A stretch of 64,000 bases of DNA from Polytrichum commune (lineage: Eukaryota; Streptophyta; Polytrichopsida; Polytrichales; Polytrichaceae): the NCBI GenBank assembly GCA_950295325.1, contig OX485804.1, positions 55,366,001 through 55,430,000 of the forward strand, written 5' to 3'. The translations under genes and the position numbers were made by a program. Below are positions 1-11,972 of the stretch, one piece after another (position 1 is the stretch's first letter; each line of letters opens with the position of its first letter). The notes beneath the pieces are model-generated. The model searched no databases and was not told the origin of the DNA. It saw only the letters and a list, made by a program, of their open reading frames with translations.

Positions 1-3000
1 TCCTGTTGGACGACTCAACTTGGAACAGACCTCTAAAGATGGAACCAGGCGCACCTGCAAACCATTAACTTTGCAAACTCTGAATGTGCATACAATGAAC
101 ACACACATCTACTAAATGAAACATTTTCACTACCAAGCAATAACTTGGTCAGGTGACAAACTGCTCATCAATGCCTCAATAACATTAGCAAATCTGAGCA
201 AGAAATTTACCACAAGAACAGTCTGGTGCGTGACAAAGACAACCATTCCTCCTACTCCTTCATCAGTTGAATTTGCACCGTCATATAGGAACTTACGACC
301 AACATCCACAGCACCTACACCACCAACAACGCCACCCATCACACCACCCATCACACTTCCTAGAGTAGGAGGAGGGGAAGCTCCTCCTTGTTGAGCTGGA
401 TTAATGCCACCTGTGGCTCGAAATTCTTCATCTAGCAGCAAGGGTGACACTGATAAGACGGTCCCTGTCCGTGGACCATCCAGTAGTACCTACCCTTGAC
501 CAAAAACCAAAAGAACAAACATCAACTTCGGCACAAATCCTCAGTTCACTTTTCAAGAAGTAAAGTGCAAGTCCTGTAACAAATATAAGAGGATACTTCC
601 AATGAGCAAAATCTCTGTTAAATACATATGGAACAATTATTACCTGACAAATGAGGCACCGCAAATAGAATATGCATACAAGTTCTCTATTACGAACTGC
701 AGTCATGCATGCATCTCAATCATAATCAGAAGCCAGATGTCAGAATAAAAATTGACTTGAAGGAGATTTTATAAACCTGTGTGGTGACAGAAAAACGACG
801 CAGAAGAGGAAGCATTTGCTGAGAAAATGTGTGTAGTGCAACCTTCCCCTTGCAATCTCCACTAATGGCACGGAAGTAACGAGCAGCTGGAGCATCTTGT
901 CCTAAAAACAATGTATGTACAATGGCTAGAGTGTGCTCAGCAACCTTTGTTACTGATTGCCTTGAAACATCCCACAAACACAGAACACCATTGGCATAAC
1001 CAACTAACAGCAAGTCGCCTTGTTGGTTGAAGCAAAGGGAAGTAACAGCTGCACCCACTTTGTCGGTAACACCTCCTAGAAGGACGGCCTGCATATTGAT
1101 GAGTGTCCAAAGGAACATCATTACTTGTCCTTCCAAAAATGATTGATCGTCTTGAGAACATATAAATGTACATAAGCACTTCATGACCATGACAATCTGG
1201 ACAAAGCATTAGTTGGTTACTACAAGATAGTCTGTTAATGTAGAGATTACCTTGTCTCTACAACTAAAACTACCAGTACAATCCTACAATATGCATCAAC
1301 AGACAATCTGTAAATATGAAAAATTATTTATAAATAATAAATAAATAAAACACACACACACACACACATCTTTTGCAGTTTAGACTGTAAACAATGGGAT
1401 CAAACTGGCCTATTAAAAGATTTTGACCACAGCCAAGCTTCGGCACAATGGAGAACATCCAGGGCATGTACAAGAGTCCTGATAGAGATGGTCAAAGGTA
1501 AACCCCAACCTTTGTTGGATCCATTTCATCAGCACTGCGTGTGGCCGAATACTTGCTAGGAGTTACCAGCACAGCTCCTTTGGACAATCCAACGGCGATG
1601 AAATTTGCATGCACTGCCAATGCTTGTGGAGATCCATGATCTCGCCTCATGGCAGCTGAAGAAAGTGCATGAGAGAGCGTGCCAGCAGACTCGAGCTGTA
1701 AGAGACCTATTGCAGGTGGACCTCTCTGGATGCCCTCCAATTGCATGGGTTGCGCAGCCGCCCCCTCCTCCCAGTGCAGACCTGAGGAGGCATTCCGTTT
1801 CTCCACTTCTTCCGCCAGATCAAATGGTGTCGGGTGATGACCTGGCTCCTTTTCATTGCTCTCTTCAACCACTTGTGCATCCAATTCTGGATTATGCATG
1901 CGTAAGGCGGCGTCCACATGCTTGCCCTTTCGGCGTAAAGAGATTTGTTGAGCCAGTGCACTTCGCGAGCCAGCCTCATCGGAGTCCTCATCAAAACTGG
2001 GCTCATCCATCCCACTACTAGCCTCATCTTCGCCACTAGAACTTGATGAGGAATCTGCACTGGTAGTATCCGACTTGTCAATACTCCCAATCAGATTATC
2101 CAATCGATGGATATCGGCTTCCATCTCCTCCTCGGCTTGAATTTCTTCACATGAATTTAGTAACAAACCTATCTCTTTGTTTTCTTGGAGGTTGATACCA
2201 CTTGTATGCTCCTGGGAAGAGTCAACTTCAGGAAAATCAGAGAGCTGAGGTTGTTGAAACTCTGACCTAAAGTTGGGGTCATCAGCCCATTTCTCTACTT
2301 CGTTCAAGGAATTCCTTTCCTCATTCTTCCCATCCTCGTCTCTGGCAGTAATAGAGGACTCGTCTAAGCCATTCGATTTCAGCTGGACAGAAGTTCCTGT
2401 AGATGATTCCGAATTGTCCACCCCTGGTTCCTGATTTCCCAGTCCATAGGCTCTGTTTTCCCCAATTTTAGTGTCGACAGAGTTGACCTCCACCTGAGAA
2501 TTTCCAGGATTATCCTCAGATGTTGGCAATTCAACATCGTGAATGACATCAGAATTGTCCAAGTGATGTTTCGAGTCCCCATACTCTGCAGTCGCAGACT
2601 TCTGCAATGCAACGGACGTTGTTCGACCGACCTGCCTCGATGCAGCAGCTGCTAAAGCCAATGCTGCCCCTGGTCGTGGACCCACACGTGTGCCTCTAGC
2701 CACCCCTGTGCGACCAGACAACAAATTCGAAAATTCTGATGATGATGATGTTTGAAACCTCCTACTTACCATACCACCTGCTTCTGCTGCATCACCACCA
2801 ACCCTACTAACCCGATTCCCATCTTCTTCAAAACCATCAATTCTCCTCCTAAATTCCCAGCTGGGACTACTTCGGACCAATTCAGTGGTGGATGATTGCA
2901 CCGACGAGTGCGGAGACGATTGCAAATCGTCCTGGAGTAGCAGATTCCCACCACCCTTAATTTCCTCCTCAGCAACCCCTACCACATCATCATCGTCATC

Positions 3001-3456
3001 ATCATCATCATCATCCTTAGCAACCCTAATCGCATCATCATCATCATTATCATTAGCGACCTCCTCTGCCCCATCCGACCTTCTACTCTCTACATCGCAA
3101 TCCAATTCATCCGCATCCCCACCGCCATTCTCCAATTCCACCAACGCGAGCTCCAAACCCTTCTCATCCGCCAATCCTTCACCTCCAATCTCGCCATTCA
3201 CACCAAAATTCTTCTCGTCTCCTATTTGCACCTGCGGCACCCCGACACTTCCCGCCACTCGCTCGTCATCATCGTCATCATCCTCATCGCCATCCTCCTC
3301 GCCATTATCATCGTCGTCGTCACCGGGATCTGCGTCATTCAGAATTTCATCCAGGCTGCGCTCGAGCTCGAGCACGTCGATGTCGATGTCATCGTCATCG
3401 CTGCTCTGCGCGTCCAGGAGCGCGTCCAGGTCGAAATCCCCGTCGGAAGAATGCAT
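1..3456 (-). CDS. VPS8: Vacuolar protein sorting 8 (VPS8), 5' part, partial
   Basis: VPS8 is a CORVET tethering subunit that acts in Rab5-dependent endosomal fusion. Four exons are visible on the minus strand: 3456-1510, 1088-777, 489-211 and 54-1. The gene runs off the window. Each junction has GT/AG and phase 0. Exon 1 (649 codons) encodes a long acidic, low-complexity N-terminus with an Asp run coded by a (GAT)n tract near 2985-3045, then a segment beginning the beta-propeller (AVHANFIAVGLSKG). Exon 2 encodes WD40-like blades (TSLCFNQQGDLLLVGYANG, LCLWDV, HTLFLGQD), which match plant VPS8 closely. Exon 3 has a Gly/Val-rich loop and VVFVTHQTVLVV. I chose the start at 3456 (MHSSDGDFDLDALL) because it opens the acidic leader. 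An in-frame ATG at 3477 is possible. The family assignment is firm; the N-terminal half is poorly conserved and rests on continuity with the propeller. Confidence 0.88.
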
Positions 3457-3861
3457 TGTGCACAGATACAGATACAAATACGAATCCTCTCACTCTTAAA
3501 AATGCCACCATGAGGCGAGCATCCCATTCTTGCTCATCCGAGTGCTATGCGAGCAAACCCTAATCAGTGCCCGGCTTGGCTTCTCGCTGCTCTTGTATGA
3601 ATGATGAGCGACTGCGCGTCCTTGCCAAGGACACAGGCGTCGCTACGTTACTGAGTCGGAGCCTCCGTGAGGTTTTGATGGTCTTCCTGACATTCATCGT
3701 AGAGAAGCCCCAGGCTTATTGTCGCGCTCCTAGAATAGGTAGGTAGGGGTGGCCTCTAGTATTATAAATTATAATGAATAATTGTTAGGTCGACCATGTA
3801 GTTTACGTGGTCAAATGACATGTCAAAATTTGATTTTCATCGCACACATGAAGAGGAGTAA

Positions 3862-4007
3862 CATAACATTATTAAACAATGTGCATTCATTCATGTGGGC
3901 CCTGAGAATATAATCAGATCCCGTTTGAATTTGCACTAGCTACGGCATCCCATGATTATATTCTCCGGGCCCACATGAACAAACACACATTGCTTAATAA
4001 TTTTATG
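3862..4007. repeat. 146-bp inverted repeat (MITE-like foldback)
   Basis: Arms at 3862-3916 and about 3953-4007 are reverse complements with scattered mismatches. Both contain caatgtg, catgtgggcc and gagaatataatca (or their complements), around a loop of about 36 nt. The size and shape fit a foldback MITE or its remnant. No target duplication was established. Confidence 0.6.
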
Positions 4008-4830
4008 AAGGTATCAACTTTGTATTAGAAATAAGAAACTTGACCAACTTGGATGACAAGTTAGAGCCTAGTTGACACCTTACATATTGAATGTGATCAT
4101 TTTAAGCAGTGTGTGGTCAATATAACAATCCCCTAATATGATGGGTCTCACATGTAGGTTACAAACCTCAGCACATTGTAGTCACCGCCTTCCGCCACAT
4201 GAACCAGTTGTCGTCCCCAATTTGCAGTTTCAAAAGGCAACTGCCACCCTAGTCGTCAATGCATGTTGGGACCAAAATTGCAAATTTATTGGTTTATTTA
4301 GCATAAAATTTAGCAATTCAAAGCATTGTGATTTTTACACACTTCTCATTGTGTTCATCTATGGTCCTATGCTATAAAATTCCTAGTTTTTATCAAAAAC
4401 TCGACAATCATTACCAATGAAAATGTCAACATGCGGCTTGGTATTAATGAGAGCCCCTTTTCAATGGTTCAATTATTTGCCTCTATCCTTGACCAAGGAC
4501 AAACCGAATTCCAAGTTCAAGTTGCACCATATGTGCTATGCAGCATATCGACTACATGAAAAAATCGGGTGTTTTTTAATAGCAATCCTTCCTTCCTCAA
4601 AAGACTATAGAATTGAATACATTACAACATTGTCTTTCTCTTTTTGAAATTAATTACAGGTTGACAACACGAAAATGGTAGAACTGTGAGGCTCTGTCCT
4701 TTCTTATGAAAAAATATAATTATAGATGTACACTTTGCTCATGCCAGCCCATGGCTATTTACTATACCTACAACCAACTATAATCAATTATATTTTTTCA
4801 ATACATTTTAGGGAACAACCATAGTTAATT

Positions 4831-4833
<3 letters not shown>

Positions 4834-4876
<43 letters not shown>
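4834..4876. repeat. (TA)n microsatellite
   Basis: An uninterrupted alternating TA tract of about 40 bp, followed by degenerate taactata-type repeats to about 4950. Confidence 0.9.
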
Positions 4877-7800
4877 CTATGATTAACTAGATATATGCAA
4901 CTATAACTATAACTATATATATAATTAACTATATTTTAGAATAACTATAATTAACTACATTTTTTGGCGGGTCAAATCACAAACAACTTTAATTACGAAA
5001 GGCAACTAGTTAAATAATAGTTGAATTCGTTGGTTAGTAGTCCAAGGTATGCAAGCTTTCATTATCCATGTTAAATAAATTGGACCCAAGGAAGAATAAT
5101 AAGATGAAGCAATGTCCAAGTGTGAACACAAAGTGGTTAGGAAATTTGCTCTTGAAACATAAAAGTTAATACATAGTCTCCATCCTAGAGACAGAGCCAA
5201 TAAACAAGAGGTTGATTTTCACACACTAGAAGAAAACTTGTCCATTATAACTGTCCGTTGCGACTTGGCCATTGCGATTCATAGTGGGGGAAAATGCATA
5301 AATCTATCATTTCAGTTGTTAACTAGAGGGGTTTAATTACCAATTCTTCACAAGTTACAACCATAAACCTTTGATTAACAACCAAAATGATTTATTTATA
5401 CATTTTGTCGTCAATAATCACAATGGCCAAGTTGCAGTAAATGATTGAAATCATTCAAATCGGAATTGAGGAAGGTGTTGATCTAGGCTCCATAATCAAG
5501 GTTCTCCACTTCCCAATGTGGTGTTATAGGGGAAACTCTTTTATCATTCAATGTTGTGTAAGTGGACAATATTGTTAGCAAATTCTACATGGGTCATTTG
5601 CCAATGAATACCGAGTTTAATGCGAATATTGGTTATGTCATGTCTCCTAAGTGGTCACACGTAAGATAAAATATTATTGAATTGCTTTTCATTATAGAAT
5701 ACCCACAATACAAGTTGGTCGGCACCTCACATTATCATGCCACCTCCTAATTTGCCCATCTTGGTCACAAAAATCAAGCATGTCATAGCTCATTGGATAG
5801 CACTCCTAATTATGGAGATGTTGGGTGCAATTCGACTTTTGCAAAGGTGACTAAGGGGTTGTTTACACCATGGACCATGAAGTCATCCCAAGGTAAAATT
5901 GGGACCGGAGTTTCTATCTATCTATCTCATCCCAAGGCCATGTAAAATTTGTGATTGACTGTTGAATTTGTCCCGGGATCACTTTGGATTATACCAAGGA
6001 AAAAATGTCAAACTGAGCCTGAAGTTCGAGGTCCCCAAAATACATATTGTAAGGCCTACATTATCCATCGACATGGTCCAACGGGTTTTGTAGTGGAAGA
6101 GACAAAAGATGTGTTCTAGAAGGAAAAGACATGGGCCCATGCTTGGGGAATGTTGTTATAATAAAATTTTAATGATTTTTTGGAAAGTGAAGAGAAGTGA
6201 AGACAAAAAAAGACAAAATAATGGTTTTTTTCTTCAAAATTACATTTTTAGGCATATATTAATTAATTAAATATATATATATATATATTCATTTATTGGT
6301 GCATGTTCATTCATCTTACACATTTGATTTACACATAGTGAAGGGCCTAAATATTTTGTAAATTGTTTTTCTTTAAAAAATTGGATCATGGAAAAAAACC
6401 ATCTTCTATGGTCTGGCTTCATGGTCTGGCTTCATGGTCCATGGTATAAACTGGCCTTAACTTATGGATTGTTTACATCAAGGACCATAAAATTATCCCA
6501 TGCCACAAAAAATTGGACGGGATCTATCAAGGTGCACCTCCAACACCCACAACGCGACAGACTTGCACTCTTCCAAGGTAGTTGAGCATTCGTCATGGAG
6601 ATGAAAGATGGAAAATTAGTTATTACAAAGATAAAAAGAAACATATGAGTTTGTCACTAAGGCCCGCAACCTTCGACTACACCTCAAGGGAGAATCACTA
6701 CGCCATGAACATGCATTTAACTTCTTCAAGGCCCTCGTGCGGAAAAACTACTACTCCAAAAAACAACATGAGTTCATGGGCCTCACCAAACCGGAGCTAA
6801 ACAAGAATTTCACATTCCTTACCCTTACCACGGAAGAAACACAGGACGTCGTGCTCAAAGACGAGTTTGTTTTCAACCACGAAAAACTTTAAGTAAGCAT
6901 CACATGAGATCGAGGTGCCGGCAACCCATTGTAGCTATAGATTAGTACAACCTTTGTTACCAACAACATCCCACAACATAAAATTCAAATTTCCATCACA
7001 CGGACCATAAAGCAAGTCTCCAGTGCAAACAATATAGTGGGAGTTAGCTTCGGCACCAACAATCACCCCCACATCGACAAATAAACGGGATGGTGTCATA
7101 TTCAATGTCATGGTATACACGGAATGGCTACACAAGTCAACATACATACTCGGAAAATGCGTAGATTTCATACCACACCGAGGGAGTATAGATCGCACAA
7201 ACCCCAACAACACAACGATCCATCTTGCACACGCATTTGTAAGAGAAACAATAGCAGATAAAATCCAAGCAATGACCAACGCCACTAATCCCAACCCACT
7301 CATCACCCAAAAATACCTTACTAAGATCATGAAAGACCTCGAGGACAAGCTTGACGAGAAGTTCAACGCCCTCACTACAACAATCAACGTTCACACGGAT
7401 CAGAGATTCAAAACAATCACGACAACAATCGTCCACTACACCACATACCTCTAAGCCCTCCTCAGGACGATCGCCTACGAATTACAACAATCCAATCTTC
7501 GTATGCAAGGGTTAGTCAACGGCCTATCCGCCGCCGTCCTAGAAATCCTTCAATGGACCATTTCATTCCCAATGTCACAATGACTCAACACAACTGCTCC
7601 ACCGCTCCCACTTCAAGCGCCCCCGGGCTTCCATGACAACCCACCAATGCACCACCAAGGGCCTCCCACATTTAATGGATAGTTACCACATAGCCTACCT
7701 TCAATGGTCCCTATATGTTTTGTGTTGTTTTTTCTATTATTTCTATAATACATAGCACAAACTCACACTTTGGACACCCCGTGCACCCCTCATATGCATT

Positions 7801-8281
7801 CACATTATCTACCAACAATTATGTTCCCACAACCCTACAAATACTCAACACCAAAACACACCACCAAAACACCACCTAAAATCACAATATAAACTAAGTA
7901 AGCTAACAACACTAAGTCTTACATTCATAATATGGCTAAACTACCTCCCCCCTATCAACCAAGAAAACCCTTATTATCGTACCTCCCATACCCTCCACAA
8001 CCAAACTCACACCATAACCCCACAAACGGAAACTCCAACACTCATGCCACAACACATAATATACGCACATAATACGGTAACCACTACGTCTCCTACACAT
8101 GCCATAGCCCCACAAACAATCATACTACCCCACCCCTCATACCAACCACAGATGCAACACCAAAAACCCATGCATACACACCATCACCTTCTACATAATA
8201 GAACATCCTCACCATTAACACCCAAATATATATAAAATAACTACATACATCATAGATTTTCAAACACTCATACTCTTAAGC

Positions 8282-8308
8282 GGAGACATACAACCCAACC
8301 CCGGACCA
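8282..8308 (+). other. 2A-type ribosome-skipping motif in the old LINE copy
   Basis: The codons read GDIQPNPGP, preceded by a leucine-rich stretch (LILLSG). This matches the D-[VI]-x-x-N-P-G-P core of 2A peptides, at which ribosomes skip the final Gly-Pro bond. Its place upstream of the endonuclease matches the motifs in the large LINE copy. Confidence 0.75.
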
Positions 8309-8936
8309 CTCACAAAAATCTTTAAAAACCTCCCAAAAGAATACACAAAAAGACAAAAACAATACTTCATAACACTCACCCTAAAAACTTAAACCCCAAT
8401 ACCAACACCTAGAAGAAATTTTCACCCCACACTTGGCCCAACATGCTCCATCCTACTATAACACAACCCTACCACACCTCCGTCGAGACAGTGTCTTCCT
8501 ATCACAATACTTCCCACATTACCAACTATATGCTTTCATAATTGCCCTAAGCCTAGTTCCCCAACAATGTAATGAACAACTGTCCAAACATCTCAATCCA
8601 AGATGTCTCACTATACTACGAAGGCTCCAAAACACTGGACCATACCAATACATGGAATCTCCCTACTTGACACAAATACTCACCAAGTATACATCACAAA
8701 CCCCCTCAATAATATCCATACATAACCACATTAACCAATAAATATCACAAGGAAACTCCATCACTCAACAAAACCTCCCACAACATTTCCCCCTCATACC
8801 CAAACAACTCCTCCAAGTAATTGCCCAACGCACCCACTAGATCATTGGTTACACAAATACCCATAACCCCACAAACAAATAACCCCCCCCCCAAACCATA
8901 ATGTACACACACACACACACACACAACATCAATACC

Positions 8937-9560
8937 CACATTGTCACATGGAATACGGGGCACATTAGCTCCAGCCTACCAGACATCATAGAACTTATGC
9001 ATACCCTACACAACAAACCCAACATTATCCTACTACAAGAAACTAAACTAACCAAGAACAAATCTACCACATACATAGACAACAAGTTCCTAGAAAACAC
9101 CAATACACTACGAATGACCCCCCCCCCCCGTAATTCAAAAAATATATATATACCACTGACAACATAATCAAAATCCCCACCCCAGCCCCTATCTCACCTT
9201 ACCTTCAAGTCCTCAATATAGTCAACACGCCGCTAGCACCATTCCTCATTATGAATCTATATATGCCATCACACCCACAAGACCTAAATCTCATACCTAA
9301 CATTATACTCCAAATCAACATCTTTATAAAGCATCACCCTACACACATAACCATACTCGCAAGAGATTTCAACAGAGACATCTTTCTCACCCACTAGCCT
9401 CATTGATGGTTTTTATACTAACATACCAAATAATACGCACATAACATGCACAACCCTACTCCACCAAAATCAAAACTCGGATCACTACCCCGTCAACCTA
9501 GACCTCGGTCCCAACACATTGGTCCAAAAAGTTGACAAACCCATAACACACACCCCAAGA
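8937..9560 (+). pseudogene. LINE APE-type endonuclease remnant
   Basis: Fragments of an exonuclease/endonuclease/phosphatase fold are readable: a first-strand TWN motif, an LLQETKL motif carrying the metal-binding Glu, a LYMPSHPQDL segment, and an RDFNRDI segment in which the usual Gly of GDFN is Arg. A DHYPVN-type segment lies near 9480. In-frame stops and frame changes make it non-coding. It aligns in order with the intact-looking endonuclease at 40444-41859. Confidence 0.65.
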
Positions 9561-11365
9561 ATTACATACCCCATACCACCATAAATAATTCAAAAAATAC
9601 ACACCAAATTCCACGAAGCCACCAACCTTACCACACAATCACTCATTCAAAAATTACACACTCTACACCTTCACCATACATAATGGGAAGACGCCCAAGA
9701 AACATTCCTAGACATAATCAACACACTAAGTACATGCACCAAGGCAACATGCCTCGACACACAAACCCCCCACTCACTATCACATAAAGCCCAACAACAA
9801 GGTGGCCTCCTCCCACGCAAAAAATATGGAAATCCCACCTCAAGATATACCACACCATTAGGAAAGCAATACGTACAGTACACTCCATTACCATACACAA
9901 GATGGCCAAACCATTAGGACATCCAACAATTGTACACTCTAAGAAATACACACATCCCCCCAACCCCCGTCAATGACGCAACCGTCGAGCAATGGATTGA
10001 AGAATTTGCTACTATAGGCCAAACAACCCAGATAAAAGCCCACAAAATCATCACCAAACAAACCGCCATCAACTGCAAAAAACCCATCCATAAAGACAAA
10101 TGGGGAGCCGAAGCCTAAAACAACACTTCCTATGTCAATGGAATAACCACCCAATCAACATGACAAAATGGGTGGAAGCATCAATACTCCTCCACCATGA
10201 CAATATTACCCTAGACCACAACATATTCACACTTCACAAATCCTTACAAAGCCAACTCAAAATCAACACCCTAACCACATACAACTCATGCATAAACCTT
10301 TTTGCAATCCCAAGACCGAAGATTCATTTGTCCACCCATCACAACCAATAACCTCACTTTAAACACTAAGGAATGTAACCCATACAAAGATATCATCACT
10401 ACCAAACCCACTATACAAATACAAGGAGCGGAATCCAATATGTACAACCAAATGGGAGCATACATTCTAACCATGGTCCTCATAAGGCTACAATGGATAT
10501 GGGAAAGATATAACCAAAATCAAATGCACCCTATGACCCACTTTCTAAACCCCCCACCACAAGATTTTGCCACCGAAATACTATGGTTAACCCAAAGATA
10601 TATTATAATCCTTCCAGAAATAAAACTCAAAAAACATGACCCAAACAATAACCATCAAACCCTCCAAGGCTCCACCCCTCCACCCCTCCACCCCTCCACC
10701 CTTCAAGCCCTAATAGAAACATATAATAATACACATTCGTACTACTCCTCACCCCTCACATGCCCAATAACACTTACCCAATACAACTCCCCACACAATT
10801 GAGGCATATTATTTGGCTCGACAGGACTCGCACACTCATCAAAATGGAAAGGTAATGGCATGGCCCACCCCGAGACCTCAAAATTGCCATGACATTCATC
10901 CATTGGGCCCGCATGGCAACCCAAGAAAACCGCAACACCACAACCAACATCATAATCAATCATAAAGAGAATCCCCTCCTAGTCACCCATGCAGAAATAC
11001 ACATAATAACAACCATCCCACCTAACACCATACAATACAACCCCGCAATGGAATGGCCAAAATATCTACACCAATTAGAAAACCAATACACCTCCATCAT
11101 TAGCATACATAACCAAAGCCCCCCCCCCCCAAGGTAACTCACAAACACCCAACACACTCACAACCAACATACTTGAGCTTTATAACACTCAAGCCAAAAT
11201 GCACTCACAACAAACTACCCCTTCTAAGGAAAAAGTAAAACTCTCCCACGCATGGCATAAAGCCCCAATTTACGACTACTAGGAAGGCAACCACCCAACA
11301 CAACCCCTACCAATAGAACTCTACCACACCCACCCTCTTAAATACAATCCCCAACAATGCATATA

Positions 11366-11790
11366 CATTGACGGATCATTTACCCCCCCCCCTTATGAGA
11401 ACGGTGTTGATAACACAGCTAGCTCAAGGGTATATTGCCCCGCCAACAATCTTCGAATTGCACAAAGACTCCCAGGTCTACAAAACATCCTTAGAGCTGA
11501 ACTAAACACCCTCCTCATAGCAATCCAAGAAACACAACAACACACACAAGATACACACATCTTTACAAACAATCTTAACAATATATACCTAATGCATAAT
11601 CATATAAGACATCCATCATCCCAACATAACCATCATGATAAATTACTCATTCCCGTTATAGTCAACCACATAACATGGACCACACACAAAATCACAATTC
11701 AAAAAGTCATAGCACACACGGGAATAATAGGCAATGAAATTGTAGATCAGCTAGCAAACAATGGAGCCCTCTTAGACAAACCCACCAACA
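11366..11790 (+). pseudogene. LINE RNase H remnant
   Basis: YIDGSF (first catalytic Asp), an RAELNTLL helix (catalytic Glu), FTNNLN at the place of the second Asp (here Asn) and AHTGIIGNE near the C-terminus follow the RNase HI order. The domain is broken by a frame change near a poly-C run at about 11385. A CCHC-like segment follows downstream (about 12220-12300), as in the other copy. This is a remnant, not an active gene. Confidence 0.6.
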
Positions 11791-11895
11791 CCCCTAGGAT
11801 ACATACGGCCCATACTACGCCATATTGGCTCAACGGGGTCCCAACAAGTACCCACAGAGGTGCCATACGGAACCTACAAACATTAAATAAAAAAC

Positions 11896-11972
11896 AACGT
11901 CGGGGTTTCTTTTACCCTGACGTGAATGGGAGCCCGTTCTCTCTACCGTGATCATGTTTGACCAAGCGTCAC
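11896..11972 (+). repeat. Dispersed 77-bp repeat inserted in the LINE copy
   Basis: This segment interrupts homology between the two LINE copies. It recurs in inverted orientation at 15534-15611. Shared landmarks are gggtttctttt, gaatgggagcccgtt, ctctaccgtg and tttgaccaagcgtca. It is probably a fragment of an unidentified transposon. Confidence 0.65.

Larger units (their letters stand above)
3457..6379. other. AT-rich intergenic region upstream of VPS8
   Basis: This stretch holds the VPS8 promoter side (about 3457-3700, GC-rich and without a clear TATA box) followed by AT-rich DNA. I see no coding exon: the short open frames have no recognisable domains. It contains the inverted repeat at 3862-4007 and a TA microsatellite at about 4834-4876, listed separately. 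Two related phrases (gtttacaccatggaccatga near 5862 and a variant near 6468) hint at another degraded repeat family. Confidence 0.6.

Noticed and set aside
2885-3513. Plus-strand open frames rich in Ser or Ile/Val opposite VPS8
   Set aside because: They are antisense shadows of the Asp/Glu-rich (GAT)n and (GAA)n tracts in VPS8 exon 1.
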